From NCBI RefSeq assembly GCF_030546575.1, contig NZ_JAUOTN010000008.1:1-64000 (forward strand): a stretch of 64,000 nucleotides of DNA, in the 5' to 3' direction. How positions within the stretch are numbered: the first letter of the stretch is position 1; every line of letters begins with the position of its first letter. This document shows, piece after piece, positions 53,011 to 63,833 of this stretch. Made by a program: the position numbers and the translations under genes. The DNA comes from Pontibacter coccineus. GTDB lineage: Bacteria; Bacteroidota; Bacteroidia; Cytophagales; Hymenobacteraceae. The notes beneath the pieces are model-generated. The model saw nothing but the letters and a program-made list of their open reading frames with translations, was not told where the DNA came from and ran no database searches.

Positions 53011-53564
53011 AGCGCGGCGCTCCTTTCTTTTTGCGCCTCCTCTTGCTGCAGGAAGCGGTGAATGACTTTCTTCTTCTGACGACCCAAATGGTAGGCGCCC
53101 ACAATACCTGCCATTAACAGAATTCCGGAAAGCTGCACGCCCAGGACGTATGGGCCGTACAGCGCCAAGCCGACAGCCTGTGCGTCGACGTAACTAGCGG
53201 CGGAAGCGGTGGCTGGCATGTCGGCAATTGCCAACAGGTAGACCAGCTCGGCCAAAAGCACAAACGAGAGCAGGGCAGGACCTATCCAGAGTTTGGGCTG
53301 GAGCCAGGCCTTTTCCTGTTCCACATCCTCGCGGGTGAGACTGAGCATCATGATCACGAAAATAATCAGCACCACAATCGCCCCGGCATACACGATGACT
53401 TCGAGTGCCGCCATAAAGGGGGCGCCCATGGTCAGGAATACTACCGCGACAGCCAGAAAAGACACCACGAGGTAGAGCAGGGCATGGATCATGTTGTAGC
53501 GCGTGATGACCATGATGGTGGCCAGCACGGCGACGGATGCGGCTATATAAAATGTGAGTTCCAT
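53007..53564 (-). CDS. nuoJ: NADH-quinone oxidoreductase subunit J
   Basis: The 185-residue, five-helix subunit has the conserved third helix with its pi-bulge ([20 protein letters not shown], about residues 55-74). The C-terminal about 30 residues are basic and extend past the last helix. It begins 3 bp after the nuoI stop. Confidence 0.94.
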   Translation of the reverse strand: MELTFYIAASVAVLATIMVITRYNMIHALLYLVVSFLAVAVVFLTMGAPFMAALEVIVYAGAIVVLIIFVIMMLSLTREDVEQEKAWLQPKLWIGPALLSFVLLAELVYLLAIADMPATASAASYVDAQAVGLALYGPYVLGVQLSGILLMAGIVGAYHLGRQKKKVIHRFLQQEEAQKERSAAL

Positions 53565-53567
53565 AGG

Positions 53568-54083
53568 CTAAGGGATTAAGCTTTTGATGTCTACCGGCGG
53601 CGATTCATTCTCGGCCTCGCCCTTGCCTTTTCCGCCAATGGCCAGACCCGCTACCTTGTAGTAGTTGTAGCCGTGGTACTTGCCCTGTCCGTTGATGAGG
53701 AGGTCCTCTTTTTCATACACGAGGTTCTGGCGGTTGTACTCGCCCATCTCGAAATCAGGTATAAGCTGGATGGCGTAAGTCGGGCAGGCGTCTTCGCAGA
53801 AACCGCAGAAAATGCAGCGCGAAAAGTTAATGCGGAAGAACTCCGGATAACGTCGGCCGGTAGAATCTTCAGTAGCCTGCAGGGCGATGCAGTCCACGGG
53901 GCAGGCGGCGGCGCAGAGGTTGCAGGCCACGCAGCGCTCCCCGCCGTCCGGGTCGCGCGACAGCACAATACGGCCCCGCCAACGGGTCGGTAATATGGCC
54001 TTTTGCTCCGGATACAGAATGGTATCCCGCTTGTGAAACGCATGCAGGAACGTGAGCCACATACTGCGCAATAAACTAAACAT
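53568..54083 (-). CDS. nuoI: NADH-quinone oxidoreductase subunit I (two 4Fe-4S clusters)
   Basis: The 171-residue subunit has two ferredoxin-type motifs, [15 protein letters not shown] (near residue 47) and [12 protein letters not shown] (near residue 90), which bind clusters N6a and N6b and pass electrons towards NuoB. A good AAAGGAG ribosome site precedes the ATG. The 143-bp gap upstream, before nuoH ends, holds a dispersed inverted repeat. Confidence 0.96.
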   Translation of the reverse strand: MFSLLRSMWLTFLHAFHKRDTILYPEQKAILPTRWRGRIVLSRDPDGGERCVACNLCAAACPVDCIALQATEDSTGRRYPEFFRINFSRCIFCGFCEDACPTYAIQLIPDFEMGEYNRQNLVYEKEDLLINGQGKYHGYNYYKVAGLAIGGKGKGEAENESPPVDIKSLIP

Positions 54084-54111
54084 AAGTGCTCCTTTCGTTT
54101 ATATCTTTTAT

Positions 54112-54193
54112 TGTCATTTCGAGCGCAGCGAGAAATATTGGTTAATGTGATATACCGAACTATTCCAGATTTCTCATAGCATTCAAAATGACA
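54112..54193. repeat. Dispersed imperfect inverted repeat between nuoH and nuoI
   Basis: The element starts TGTCATTTCGAGCGCAGCGA and ends CAAAATGACA, with matching inner blocks AGAAAT and ATTTCT. TGTCATTT/AAATGACA are its terminal inverted ends. It resembles short palindromic elements common between genes of Bacteroidota (from memory). It lies inside the presumed nuo transcript. Confidence 0.6.
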
Positions 54194-54226
54194 TATTAAT
54201 AATCACTCGATTACTCAATCATTCAA

Positions 54227-55198
54227 TCACTTAAACCCATCATTCAACCACAGCACCACTCCCGCCGTCACCACCAGATTCAACAGCGTGAGCGGCAGCA
54301 ACACCTTCCAGCCGTACTCCATTAGTTGGTCATACCTTGGCCTGGGCATGGAGGCGCGCAGGAGTATGAAGACTATCAGGAAGAAACCGGTTTTCAGGAT
54401 GAACCAAACGATGGGTGGCAGGAAATCCGGGCCGAGCCAGCCGCCGAAAAACAGTGTGACCATCATGCAGGAAATCAGCGTGATGCCCATGTACTCGCCA
54501 ATGAAGAACATGCCGAATTTCATACCCGAGTACTCCGAATGGAAACCGGCGATCAGCTCACTTTCCGACTCCGGTATGTCCAGAGGCAGGCGGTGCGTTT
54601 CGGCTATACCTGCAATGAAGAAAATGATGAAACCCACTAGCTGCGGTACCACAAACCAGAGTCCCCGCTGCGCTTCCACAATATCTCCAAGATTGAAAGA
54701 CCCAGCCATTAGCACCACCCCCATGAGCGAAAGGCCCATGAACACTTCATAGGAAATCATCTGTGCCGCGCCACGCATGGCGCCCAGTAAACTGTATTTG
54801 TTGTTGGAGGCCCAGCCACCGAGAATAATACTGTAAGCACCCATCGAAGACATCGCCAGAAAGAACAGCAACCCGATGTTGAGGTCGGCCACCACGATGC
54901 CCGGCGCAAAGGGGATGACCACAAAGGACATCAGCACCGTGACAACCACGATGGCCGGCGCCAGCACGAAGACAGGCTTGTCGGCGAAGGGCGGAATCCA
55001 GTCCTGTTTGAAAAACAGTTTGATGGAGTCAGCGGCCACGATCAGCAAGCCAAAGGGGCCGGCACGGTTTGGTCCATACCTATCCTGGAACAAAGCCAGA
55101 CCGCGCCGCTCTACCCAGATGAGCAGTGCTGCCACGTTGAGCATGACGAACAGCACGCCGCCGATGATCAGTAAGTAGTTTGGGGTTGCTGTCTCCAT
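54227..55198 (-). CDS. nuoH: NADH-quinone oxidoreductase subunit H
   Basis: The 323-residue, eight-helix subunit has the conserved [21 protein letters not shown] (in two parts, about residues 30-50) and the acidic loop with [22 protein letters not shown] (about 200-221) that lines the quinone tunnel. Its start overlaps the nuoG stop by 31 bp. It is followed by the 143-bp repeat-bearing gap before nuoI. Confidence 0.95.
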   Translation of the reverse strand: METATPNYLLIIGGVLFVMLNVAALLIWVERRGLALFQDRYGPNRAGPFGLLIVAADSIKLFFKQDWIPPFADKPVFVLAPAIVVVTVLMSFVVIPFAPGIVVADLNIGLLFFLAMSSMGAYSIILGGWASNNKYSLLGAMRGAAQMISYEVFMGLSLMGVVLMAGSFNLGDIVEAQRGLWFVVPQLVGFIIFFIAGIAETHRLPLDIPESESELIAGFHSEYSGMKFGMFFIGEYMGITLISCMMVTLFFGGWLGPDFLPPIVWFILKTGFFLIVFILLRASMPRPRYDQLMEYGWKVLLPLTLLNLVVTAGVVLWLNDGFK

Positions 55199-57903
55199 TT
55201 TAGTTCTCGGTTAAGTGTGGCCCAGGCAGGCAATTCAGCATAAGGTATTCCCGGCAGTCCCGCCGGTAGGCCCGCCGTGCCGCTGCGTATGTGCGTACTT
55301 ATTTTCACAGGCACCTGGTAGATTTGTCCGTCGATGGTGAAGCTCAAACTCTGTCCTTCCTGCAGTTTCGTCAGGATGGCATCTTCTTCGTTAAGCAAAA
55401 CATAAGGCTCCGGCGCCCGCTCCACAATGGGCGGGGAGTGCATGCTCAGCTCTTCCGATCCGAAAATGTGGTGGAGCGGCAGCACGTACAGATGCCCTTC
55501 CAGCGGCTGAAATTTCTGCGGCACCGTTTGGGTATAAGGTGCGGTATGAGCCGTATTGGGTTTGATCAAGCGTAAGCCCGGGTCGCCGCCTTTCAGGTGA
55601 CCGCCTACTTCCTGCTGGTATTTGTTGGTGGCCTGAGAGGAGTTCCAACCTGGCGCCCAGAAGAACGGGATGATGGAGGAAGGTGGCTGTCCGCGGTAGC
55701 CTTCCATGGTATAGGAAAGCGGTGCGTCCGGATCGACGGGTGGTTTGGGCTCGTTCACGTTGATGTTGGCCAGCATGGCGGTGCGGCCACTGAAGCGGTG
55801 TGGTGCCCGCGGTATTTTCTGCCCGGCAATGCGGAAGTCGGTCCCCGGTGCCACGGCCTCTATCCCTTTAAACTCGGGTTTTTCCTTTACCATAGCCTGC
55901 AGGATATCGTCGAAACCGTGCCAGTGACTGATGCGGTCATGGGCGAGGATCGTGCCCAGTTCGCCCAGCCAACGCCAGCTTTCCTGCAGGTCTTCGGAGG
56001 TCGGGTATACCTGGAAGAAGCGCTGCGCCCGTCCTTCGTTATTGATCAGCGTACCGTCCGACTCGGCGAAGGTGCCGGCGGCCAGCAAGATGCTGGCTTC
56101 TTCGGTAGTCGCGTTGTGCAGGTGGTCGAGCACGATCACGTTTTTGCAGGACTTCAGGAAATTGGTCACCCTGCCTGCGCTGGCCCGGCGGTAGAGGTCG
56201 TTTTCCAGGATAATGACTGTATCTGCATAGCCGTTGAAGATCGCTTCGAAAGCCGAGTCCAGTTTGTGCCCACCCAGCATGGCCAGTCCCATGCTGTTAC
56301 ACTCGGGCAGCGTGAACACAATGCCCGCTTCTCTTTCTTTTGCAACCAGTGCGTTGGCGATGTTGGCCGTGGCCATCAACACCCGCTCGCTACCGCAGTG
56401 TGTGCCTGAAACGACCAGCGGCTTTTTCGCCGCCAGCAAGGTGTCTGCAATCTGTCGCGCCAGTTGCAGTTCATTTTCGTTGAGACCGGACACTTCCGGG
56501 AAATCGGCATGAATAAAATGGGCCACAGCAAAGCCCAGCCGTGCAATGGCGTCGGGGGTGTCGTGGTAGGTATGGGTGGCGATTTCATCGAGTTTGGTGT
56601 CGTGGATGGTGGCGATGAAGAGCGGGCCCATTTCGTCCTGCACGATTTCCCGTACCGCTGCGTCCTGCCAGACAGGTATGCTGGCTTTGGAAATGTGCTC
56701 AAGGGCCGGTTGCCTGCGTACCGATTGCCGCACGGCCAGCGCCAGCATGGGTGCCGTGTTGATCAGATCTTCACCAAGTATAAAAACGGCGTCAGCCTGT
56801 TCTACTTCCCGCAGCGATGGTGTACGGGCAGCGCCTTCTTTCAAAATCTTCAGGGCCAGACATTCCAGATCATAATCCGTGTCAGATACACCAAGGTGGA
56901 AATTATCATCGCCCACTAAGGTTTTCAGCATGAAATTCGATTCCAGCGAAGCCCGTGGTGAACCAATCCCAATCACACTACCTGTGCGGAATACCGCAGC
57001 GGCAGCCTGCAAAGCAGTTAGTTTATCAGTGGCTTCAGGCAGTCGGGCCCGCACCAAAGGCTTGCGAATGCGGCCCACATGATTCACGTGCTCGTAGCCA
57101 AAGCGGCCGCGGTCACACAGGAAGTAGCCGTTCACTTCGCCGTTATACCTATTGGTGATATTGCGCAAGGTGCCATAGCGTTCCCCTGCTGTGATGTTGC
57201 AGCCGAGGCTGCAATGGTGGCACACCGAAGGAGCCATGGTCAGGTCCCACTTGCGGGTATAGTGTTGCTTGAGCGTCTTGTCGGTGAAAACACCCGTCGG
57301 ACAGACTTCTACCAGGTTACCGCTGAATTCGCTCTCCAGCACGCCATCTTCGTGGCGGCCGAAGTAGAGGTGGTTGTGGGCGGCGAACACGTCCAGGTCT
57401 TTGCCGCCGGCATAGTCTTTATAGTAGCGCACACAGCGGTAGCACTGTATGCAGCGGTTCATTTCGTGGTTGATGAAGGGGCCCAGGTACTGGTTGATGT
57501 AGGTGCGCTTGTCGAAGCGGTAGGCGCGGTAGTTGTGGCCCGTCATCACGGTCATGTCCTGCAGGTGACAAGCACCGCCTTCGTCGCACACGGCGCAGTC
57601 GTGCGGGTGGTTGGTCATGAGCCAGCCAATAATGTGCGCCCGGAATTCCTTGGCTTCCATGTCGGCAATGGAAAGGCGCATGCCATCACGCACCTGCTCC
57701 ATGCAGGACATAAAGAGCTTGCCCTTCGTATCGTTTTCGTCCTTGTATACCTTCACAGCGCACTGGCGGCAGGCGCCGATGGAGCCCATAGCCGGGTGCC
57801 AGCAAAAGTACGGGAGGTCCTTGCCAAGAGAGAGGACAGCTTCCAGCAGGTTTTTTCCGGTCGGTACTTCGTAGGGTGTATTCTCTATATAGATGGTTGC
57901 CAT
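55168..57903 (-). CDS. nuoG: NADH-quinone oxidoreductase subunit G
   Basis: The 911-residue protein is of the long E. coli type. The N-terminal 2Fe-2S ligands are in [15 protein letters not shown] (near residue 34). Then come the His/Cys cluster site [13 protein letters not shown] (near 101) and [11 protein letters not shown] (near 152), with a fourth Cys in EVCPTG. The extra N7-type site CHHCSLGC is near residue 228, with a later Cys. The rest is a molybdopterin-oxidoreductase-like fold without cofactor ligands. It overlaps nuoF by 19 bp and nuoH by 31 bp. Confidence 0.95.
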   Translation of the reverse strand: MATIYIENTPYEVPTGKNLLEAVLSLGKDLPYFCWHPAMGSIGACRQCAVKVYKDENDTKGKLFMSCMEQVRDGMRLSIADMEAKEFRAHIIGWLMTNHPHDCAVCDEGGACHLQDMTVMTGHNYRAYRFDKRTYINQYLGPFINHEMNRCIQCYRCVRYYKDYAGGKDLDVFAAHNHLYFGRHEDGVLESEFSGNLVEVCPTGVFTDKTLKQHYTRKWDLTMAPSVCHHCSLGCNITAGERYGTLRNITNRYNGEVNGYFLCDRGRFGYEHVNHVGRIRKPLVRARLPEATDKLTALQAAAAVFRTGSVIGIGSPRASLESNFMLKTLVGDDNFHLGVSDTDYDLECLALKILKEGAARTPSLREVEQADAVFILGEDLINTAPMLALAVRQSVRRQPALEHISKASIPVWQDAAVREIVQDEMGPLFIATIHDTKLDEIATHTYHDTPDAIARLGFAVAHFIHADFPEVSGLNENELQLARQIADTLLAAKKPLVVSGTHCGSERVLMATANIANALVAKEREAGIVFTLPECNSMGLAMLGGHKLDSAFEAIFNGYADTVIILENDLYRRASAGRVTNFLKSCKNVIVLDHLHNATTEEASILLAAGTFAESDGTLINNEGRAQRFFQVYPTSEDLQESWRWLGELGTILAHDRISHWHGFDDILQAMVKEKPEFKGIEAVAPGTDFRIAGQKIPRAPHRFSGRTAMLANINVNEPKPPVDPDAPLSYTMEGYRGQPPSSIIPFFWAPGWNSSQATNKYQQEVGGHLKGGDPGLRLIKPNTAHTAPYTQTVPQKFQPLEGHLYVLPLHHIFGSEELSMHSPPIVERAPEPYVLLNEEDAILTKLQEGQSLSFTIDGQIYQVPVKISTHIRSGTAGLPAGLPGIPYAELPAWATLNRELKWRQQPQTTY

Positions 57904-59186
57904 ACTTTCGCTTTGCTCCAGGGACAGTGTTGTTCGTGAATGTGTCGTTCAAAATCCTCCCTGAAGTATTTCAGAGCGCTCTGCAGGGGTTCCATAGCAC
58001 CGGGAGCAAGGGCACAAAACGTGTTGCCGGGGCCGAGGTATTTGGTATGGAAGTCGAGTGTGAGCAGGTGTTCAGGTTTGCCTTCACCTTTGTCTATCGC
58101 CAAGAGTATTTTCTCTACCCAAGGCAGGCCTTCGCGGCAAGGCGTACAAAAGCCGCAGGACTCCTGCGCGAAGAAATGCTGCAGGTTGTGCACGAAACCA
58201 ACGGGGCAGGTCTGGTCATCCAGGATGATCATCGTGCCCGTACCCATGCGGCTGCCGGCTGCCTGTATGGCGGTATAGTCCATCGGCAGGTCCAGGTGCT
58301 CTTCTACCAAGAAGTCCGTAGAAGCGCCGCCGGGCAAGAGTCCTTTGAAAAGATAACCGTCCTGCATGCCGCCACCGTGCTCTTCTATGAGTTCGCGGAT
58401 AGTCGTGCCCATGGGCAACTCCCAGCAACCGGGGGTTTTCACGCGACCGCTGATGCCGTAGAGTTTGGTGCCGGCGTCCTGAGTTTTGCTTAGGCCTTTG
58501 AACCATTCTGCTCCGTTGTTGATGATGTGCGGCAGACAGCAAAGCGTCTCCACGTTGTTCACAATGGTGGGCTTGCCAAACAAACCGCTCACCTGCGGGA
58601 AGGGCGGTTTAGCGCGAGGGTTCGCCCTTTTGCCTTCCAGAGCATTGAGCAAGGCGGTTTCTTCACCGCACATATACCTGCCTACTCCGGTATGCAAGTG
58701 CATATCGAGACTGAAGTCTGATCCCAGAATATTCTCACCCAGATAACCCGCTTCATAGGCTTCGCTGATGGCTTTGATGATTTCCCGTGCTGCTACTTTA
58801 TAGGCCCAACGCATGAAAACGAAGGAGATGCTGGCGTCGATAGCATAGGCTGCTACGATCATCCCTTCTATCAACTGGTGCGGATTGCCTTCCAGTAGCA
58901 CGCGGTCCTTAAAAGTGCCGGGCTCCATCTCATCGGCATTTGCCACCAGGTATTTGGGTTTGGCTGCCTCCGGACCCATGGGCACGAAGCTCCATTTGAG
59001 ACCGGTGTTGAAGCCTGCTCCGCCGCGTCCGCGCAGGTCGGAGGCCTTAACTAGGGTCTGCACCTCGGCAGGGGACATCTCTTTGAGGATTTTGCGCACA
59101 GACTGGTAGCCGCCCACCTGCTCGTACTCTTTGAGCGAGAGCGGTGCGCGTCCGGGGACAATGTGTTGGGTCAGGGGCTTTTCCAT
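57885..59186 (-). CDS. nuoF: NADH-quinone oxidoreductase subunit F (NADH/FMN site)
   Basis: The 433-residue subunit has the FMN-binding GRGGAGFNTGLKW motif (near residue 54), the NADH-site region MRWAYKVAAREI (near 125), and the N3 cluster ligands ESCGFCTPCREG (near 345) with a further Cys about 40 residues on (FCALAPGA). It starts 19 bp after the nuoE stop and overlaps nuoG by 19 bp. Confidence 0.95.
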   Translation of the reverse strand: MEKPLTQHIVPGRAPLSLKEYEQVGGYQSVRKILKEMSPAEVQTLVKASDLRGRGGAGFNTGLKWSFVPMGPEAAKPKYLVANADEMEPGTFKDRVLLEGNPHQLIEGMIVAAYAIDASISFVFMRWAYKVAAREIIKAISEAYEAGYLGENILGSDFSLDMHLHTGVGRYMCGEETALLNALEGKRANPRAKPPFPQVSGLFGKPTIVNNVETLCCLPHIINNGAEWFKGLSKTQDAGTKLYGISGRVKTPGCWELPMGTTIRELIEEHGGGMQDGYLFKGLLPGGASTDFLVEEHLDLPMDYTAIQAAGSRMGTGTMIILDDQTCPVGFVHNLQHFFAQESCGFCTPCREGLPWVEKILLAIDKGEGKPEHLLTLDFHTKYLGPGNTFCALAPGAMEPLQSALKYFREDFERHIHEQHCPWSKAKVWQPSI

Positions 59187-59205
59187 GGGTATGCCCGCTT
59201 TGGTT

Positions 59206-59670
59206 TTAGGTATACTTTTCCAGAATCTCGTCCAGTTGTTCCACCGTCAGGTCACGGTACAAATCGTTGTCAATCATAAGGGCAGGGGCCCGGTCGCAGG
59301 TACCGAGGCAGCAGTTGGGCAGTAGGGTATAGCGGCCGTCCTCGGTGGTCTGGCCGTATTTGATGTTCAGTTTTTCAAAAAGTTGGTCGCGAATCCCTTC
59401 GTAGCCCATCACCCAGCAACTGATACTGTCGCACACCAGGATCACGTGTCGTCCCACCGGTCTTCGGAAAATCAGGTTGTAAAACGTGGCCACACTGTCG
59501 AGCTCCGCCGGCGACATGCCCACATAGTCCGCCACATCCTTCAGGCTCTCGTCTGACACCCAACCATGGCTTTGCTGCACGATCTTCAGCGCCTCGATGC
59601 AGGCGTTTTTGGGCGAAGGCACCAAGCCGATTTCATGGTCGATTTTGTGTTTTTCTTCGGTGGTGAGCAT
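59206..59670 (-). CDS. nuoE: NADH-quinone oxidoreductase subunit E (2Fe-2S)
   Basis: The 154-residue thioredoxin-fold subunit has the N1a ligands in VCDSISC (near residue 80) and NCCLGTCD (near 119). The N-terminal helical part matches the family. It starts 236 bp after nuoCD, unusually far for this operon, with dispersed repeats in between. Confidence 0.95.
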   Translation of the reverse strand: MLTTEEKHKIDHEIGLVPSPKNACIEALKIVQQSHGWVSDESLKDVADYVGMSPAELDSVATFYNLIFRRPVGRHVILVCDSISCWVMGYEGIRDQLFEKLNIKYGQTTEDGRYTLLPNCCLGTCDRAPALMIDNDLYRDLTVEQLDEILEKYT

Positions 59671-59906
59671 TTTGGTAGAATAGTTAAATTGCTACATGGT
59701 TAATTTGATGTTAGAATCAGGATCTACAGGATTAAGGGATTCACAGGATTATCAAAATGATTGTCTGTAAAATCAATCCTAAAAATTTTAAAATCCTCTA
59801 AATACTGATTCTGACAAAATAATTTATGCACGATTCGGGCAGATCGCGACCCGTCCCTACAGGTATAATTTTCAATCACTCAATCACTCATTCAAAACCT
59901 AAATAC
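59671..59906. repeat. Repeat-bearing gap between nuoCD and nuoE
   Basis: The 236-bp gap holds AGGATTAAGGGATTCACAGGATT-type words (split over about 59720-59750), AATCCTAAAAATTTTAAAATCC, TGCACGAT (59827-59834), a CAGGTATA motif (near 59860), and TCAATCACTCAATCACTCATTCA simple repeats. There is no gene and no terminator, consistent with insertion of dispersed repeat material inside the operon. Confidence 0.6.
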
Positions 59907-61655
59907 TCACCTATCAATATCCGCCAGCACATAATCCATGGCTCCCAGTATCGACAATAGATCTGCTACGGTATAGCCTTTGGTGATGTAGGGGAGCATT
60001 TGCATGTGCGGGAACGAGGGAGTGCGTATGCGGACCCGGTACGGGGAAGTATTCCCATCACTGGTCAAATAGTAGCCATTTGCTCCTTTGGTCGCTTCGA
60101 TGCAGCTCATCGCTTCTCCCGGCGGTATCACCGGTCCCCACGTCACACCCAAAAAGTGGGTGATCAGCGTCTCGATATCGTGCATGGTGTTTTGCTTCAC
60201 CGGTGGGGTGGTAATAGGGTGGTCCGACTTAAAAGGCCCGGATGGCATGTTCTTCACGCATTGCTCAATAATGCGCAGACTCTGCCGCATCTCGGCCACC
60301 CGCACCACAGCGCGGTCGTAACAGTCGCCGTTGCTGGCAGTGGGCACGTCGAAGTCGAATAGCTCGTAGCCGGAGTAAGGGCGCATTTTGCGGAAGTCCC
60401 ACTCGAAACCGCAGGCTCTTAGATTCGGGCCGGTCACACCCCATTCAATGGCTTCTTCCTTGGTAAAAATGCCGATGCCGACTGTTCTTGCTTTGAAGAT
60501 GCTGTTCTTCATCACCATCGCATCATACTCTTTCAGGCGTTTGGGGAAATAGTCGAGGAAGCGCTGCACGAGCTGTTCCCAGCCTTTGGGCAGGTCCTGC
60601 GCCACGCCGCCAATGCGAAACCAGTTCGGGTGCATGCGGCCGCCGGTTACCCCTTCTATGATGTCGAAAATCTTCTCGCGGTCGGTGAACATGTAGAAGA
60701 CCGGCGAGAGTTGTCCCACGTCCTGTGCAAAAGTGCCATACCAGACCAGGTGACTGGCAATGCGGAAGAGTTCACACAGCATCACCCGGATATACTTCAC
60801 CCGCTCTGGCACTTCTATACCCGCCAGTTGCTCCACCGCCTGCAGGTAGGCGAGATTGTTCATCACGCCGCCCAGATAATCCACGCGATCGGTGTAAGGG
60901 ATATAGGTATGCCAGGACTGGCGCTCGCCCATTTTCTCGGCGCCTCGGTGATGGAAGCCAATGTCAGGTATAGCGTCCACAATGTCTTCGCCATCGAGCT
61001 GCAGAATGATGCGTAGCACGCCGTGCGTACCAGGGTGCTGCGGACCGATGTTGAGGAACATGAAGTCACTGTCATCGCTCTGCCGTTTTAGTCCCCATTC
61101 TTCGGGCTTGAACTGCAGGGCGGATTGCTCTAGGTCTATCTTGTCGTCATACAATTGGAATGGTCCCATCTCGGTGGCGCGGGCCGGGTGCTCCTTACGA
61201 AGTGGGTGGCCTACCCATGTGCGCGGCATCAGGATGCGGGAGAGGTGCGGATGGCCTTCGAAGCGGATGCCGAACATGTCGTATACCTCGCGCTCATACC
61301 AGTTGGCGTTTTGCCAGAGTCCACTGATGCTGGGGGCTTTCGGGAAGTCTTCGCGAAGGCCGGCTTTCAGTCTGATGAAGGTGTTGCGCTCAAAAGAAAA
61401 GAGATGGTAAATGAGCGTGAAGCTATACGGTATATGGCCGTTCTCGGGTTTGCGGGTGCGTTCGTCAATGGCCGTCAGGTCGAAGAGGAGGGGAAAGGGC
61501 TGAGCCAGGTCGTGCTTTAGGAATTTCAGCACTTCGGGTATATGGTCCACAGGTAGCCAGAGGGTGAGGATCTCATCCCGGGTGGTCTGGGTCTTGAACG
61601 TATCTTCGCCGTACCGCGACCGGAGTTGCTCCAGTATGCCGCTGTTGTTATTCAT
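59907..61655 (-). CDS. nuoCD: Fused NADH-quinone oxidoreductase subunit C/D
   Basis: The 582-residue fusion has NuoC in the first about 170 residues ([18 protein letters not shown] and PLRKEHPA). A short linker leads to NuoD, starting near residue 200 ([15 protein letters not shown]), with [11 protein letters not shown] (near 237) and the long C-terminal D domain ending in LADIDR. Known: such fusions occur in E. coli and several Bacteroidota, and the D part shapes the quinone site. It sits 551 bp after nuoB, with repeat sequence between. Confidence 0.96.
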   Translation of the reverse strand: MNNNSGILEQLRSRYGEDTFKTQTTRDEILTLWLPVDHIPEVLKFLKHDLAQPFPLLFDLTAIDERTRKPENGHIPYSFTLIYHLFSFERNTFIRLKAGLREDFPKAPSISGLWQNANWYEREVYDMFGIRFEGHPHLSRILMPRTWVGHPLRKEHPARATEMGPFQLYDDKIDLEQSALQFKPEEWGLKRQSDDSDFMFLNIGPQHPGTHGVLRIILQLDGEDIVDAIPDIGFHHRGAEKMGERQSWHTYIPYTDRVDYLGGVMNNLAYLQAVEQLAGIEVPERVKYIRVMLCELFRIASHLVWYGTFAQDVGQLSPVFYMFTDREKIFDIIEGVTGGRMHPNWFRIGGVAQDLPKGWEQLVQRFLDYFPKRLKEYDAMVMKNSIFKARTVGIGIFTKEEAIEWGVTGPNLRACGFEWDFRKMRPYSGYELFDFDVPTASNGDCYDRAVVRVAEMRQSLRIIEQCVKNMPSGPFKSDHPITTPPVKQNTMHDIETLITHFLGVTWGPVIPPGEAMSCIEATKGANGYYLTSDGNTSPYRVRIRTPSFPHMQMLPYITKGYTVADLLSILGAMDYVLADIDR

Positions 61656-62206
61656 GGTAGGAGGCCATTTGAATGTGGTGTATGTGTTAACTCATGTACT
61701 CTCTTTCTTTTTATGCTAAGTTTGTGTTTATACCTATACCTTGCTTGCTGTAGCAACCTGCATTGCGTTGTAGCTTGCCCTGGCCGGGCGGGCCCTACTT
61801 TTTTTCTTGATAAAAAAAGTAGGCAAAAAAATCAAGACGCTTTTAAACTCGCTGACCGCTCAGACACAAAATCGTCATTGGTGCACCGTGCAGAGCTATT
61901 TATTTTATAGTTTCCGGGGCAAGTTAGTTTTGCTATACCTGCCAGTGGACTGAGCAAAAGCGGAAACTACTTAACCTATACCTGTAGATAGGCAGCTACC
62001 CAAAGTCCCCCTTCGAAGGGAGTAGGGGGATGACAATCGTTCCCATATTCCCCTCTTGAGAGGGGCAGGGGTGTGTCAATCGTGCACCGGAATCCTGTTA
62101 ATCCGTGGGGTAGCGGCCATCTTTAATCCTGAAAATCCTGATGCAGCCAAATTGCACCATTCTGACAGGTCGCGACCTGTCCCTAAACTCCCCAACTCTC
62201 AAATTC
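61656..62206. other. 551-bp repeat-filled gap inside the nuo operon (nuoB to nuoCD)
   Basis: It contains the third copy of the hairpin element (61775-61890), CCCCCTTCGAAGGGAG and CCCCTCTTGAGAGGGGCAGG words (about 61996-62070), ATCGTGCAC (near 62080), AATCCTGTTAATCC/AATCCTGAAAATCCTG words (about 62090-62140) and several CTATACCTG motifs. No gene or classical terminator is seen, so the operon either reads through or has an internal promoter here. Confidence 0.65.
61775..61890 (+). repeat. Dispersed intergenic hairpin element, copy 3 (diverged)
   Basis: GGGCGGGCCCTACTTTTTTT leads into the hairpin TACTTTTTTT/AAAAAAAGTA, then CAAAAAAATCAAGACGC, AAACTCGCTGACCGCTC and GGTGCACC. The block order matches the copies at 10250-10385 and 42555-42700, but the GAACAGTGGAG block has changed. 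Confidence 0.65.
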
Positions 62207-62845
62207 CTATATTTCATCCGGCGAGCGAAATTCATTCATCTGACTCCAGCGTTCCTTTTTGCTCGCTTTTACTTCTATCTTCTCTGGTCGAATAACCCCT
62301 TGGTCGCCGATGGTCCAGCTGAGTGGGCGCCGCTCTTTTCCTACGCGGTCAGCCAGTAGCATCAGGCCTTCCATAAAAGCGTCAGGTCGGGGCGGGCAGC
62401 CGGGAACGTATACATCCACGGGAAGGAATTTGTCGACGCCCTGCACCACGCTGTAGATGTCATACATGCCGCCGGAGTTGGCGCAGGACCCCATCGAGAT
62501 CACCCACTTTGGTTCCATCATCTGTTCGTGAAGTCGCTTGATGATCGGGGCCATTTTGATGAAGACGGTACCGGCAATGATCATCACGTCGGCCTCTCGT
62601 GGGGTGCCCCGTATTACCTCCGCACCAAAACGGGCCACGTCGTATTTGGGGGTCATGCTGGTGGCCATTTCCACGAAACAGCAGCTCAAGCCAAAGTGAA
62701 AAGGCCACATAGAATTTTTGCGGCCCCAGCCGATCAGATCCTGCAACGTGGTGAGCATGATGCTCTGCTGGACGGTTTCTTCATAGGAGCTAGTACCTGT
62801 CACGGCATTGGCTGGCTCATCCGGTTTGCTTAACCACCATTTCAT
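62207..62845 (-). CDS. nuoB: NADH-quinone oxidoreductase subunit B (4Fe-4S N2)
   Basis: The 212-residue subunit has the N2 cluster ligands: the adjacent Cys pair in [10 protein letters not shown] (near residue 54), [11 protein letters not shown] (near 119) and PGCPPRPDA (near 149). The C-terminal tail (about 30 residues, charged) is longer than in the shortest homologues. It starts 85 bp after nuoA. Confidence 0.96.
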   Translation of the reverse strand: MKWWLSKPDEPANAVTGTSSYEETVQQSIMLTTLQDLIGWGRKNSMWPFHFGLSCCFVEMATSMTPKYDVARFGAEVIRGTPREADVMIIAGTVFIKMAPIIKRLHEQMMEPKWVISMGSCANSGGMYDIYSVVQGVDKFLPVDVYVPGCPPRPDAFMEGLMLLADRVGKERRPLSWTIGDQGVIRPEKIEVKASKKERWSQMNEFRSPDEI

Positions 62846-62930
62846 ATCGTAGGGTGTTTCGTTACATTAGTCTGGCACAAGCCATACTTGAAAATCCGTA
62901 GTTTATTCTCAAAAGTCTTCTCTCAGAAGC

Positions 62931-63365
62931 TCAATTCAGACTCGGCTTCTGCAGCATGCGTTTATAGGCCGCCAGTATTTTCTTGCCATCAGGGCCGAAG
63001 TCCAAAGCGCCGTTGCGCCACTCATATACCAGTACCACCACCAACATCGCAATGAAGACGAGCACGCCGAAATAGCCATACCACCCCAGCTCAGGGAAAG
63101 CAATGGCCCAGGCAAAAATAAAGATGGTCTCCACGTCGAAGATCACGAACATCATGGCCACCATATAGAACTGGGAGGAGAAACGGATACGGGCCCCGCC
63201 AGCGCTCACGATGCCGCCCTCGTAGGGCTCTACCATGGCGCGGCCATGGCCACGCTGGCCAAGCACGTAAGAAAGACCCAGTATCAGCAATACCAGACTG
63301 AGAACGATGGCACCATAGACCGCCAACGGCCACAGTAACGTTGTTGTTTCGGCTGTTTCCTGCAT
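62931..63365 (-). CDS. nuoA: NADH-quinone oxidoreductase subunit A
   Basis: The 144-residue, three-helix subunit has the conserved loop YEGGIVSAGGARIRFSSQFYM (in parts, about residues 48-68) and the FVIFDVETIFIFAWA helix (near 73). A TTAGGAGAAACC ribosome site precedes the ATG. It lies 30 bp after the CBS-domain gene, so both may share a transcript. Confidence 0.94.
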   Translation of the reverse strand: MQETAETTTLLWPLAVYGAIVLSLVLLILGLSYVLGQRGHGRAMVEPYEGGIVSAGGARIRFSSQFYMVAMMFVIFDVETIFIFAWAIAFPELGWYGYFGVLVFIAMLVVVLVYEWRNGALDFGPDGKKILAAYKRMLQKPSLN

Positions 63366-63395
63366 GGTTTCTCCTAATAAATGCTATCCGGGCTA

Positions 63396-63833
63396 CTACT
63401 CGTGGTGCCCGGTTATATAATGCTCGAGGTCTTCGATAATACACTTTTGCTCGTCTATCATGCACTTCACGATGTCGCCGATAGACACCAGCCCTACGAG
63501 TTGTTGCTTGTCCATAACAGGAAGATGGCGGATGTACTTTTCGGTCATCAGGGCCATGCACTGGTCTATGGTCGTATCGGGTGTCACCACCACGGGGTGC
63601 TCACTCATGATCTCCTGCACCAGCGTGTCGCGCGAGGCCTTTCCCTTCAGAATGACCTTACGGGCATAATCGCGCTCGGTAAAAATACCTGCAAACTTGT
63701 CATGATCCATGACGATGAGCGCTCCTACGTTCTGTGCCACCATTTTTTCGAGAGCACTGTACACGGTGCTACCGGGGCGAATAGAAATGACTCTGTTTCC
63801 CTTTTTTTGGAGTAAGTGCCTGACAGTTCCCAT
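63396..63833 (-). CDS. Tandem CBS-domain protein
   Basis: The 145-residue soluble protein consists of two CBS domains (about residues 10-70 and 75-135). Typical elements are STVYSALEKMVAQNVGALIVMD and the GIFTERDYARK turn in the first, and TIDQCMALMTEKYIRHLPVMD with LVGLVSIGDIVK in the second. Known: CBS pairs bind adenosine nucleotides and act as energy sensors. A strong AGGAGG ribosome site precedes the ATG by 5 bp. It is only 30 bp upstream of nuoA, and could report adenylate state in relation to complex I; that link is inferred from position only. Confidence 0.9.
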   Translation of the reverse strand: MGTVRHLLQKKGNRVISIRPGSTVYSALEKMVAQNVGALIVMDHDKFAGIFTERDYARKVILKGKASRDTLVQEIMSEHPVVVTPDTTIDQCMALMTEKYIRHLPVMDKQQLVGLVSIGDIVKCMIDEQKCIIEDLEHYITGHHE

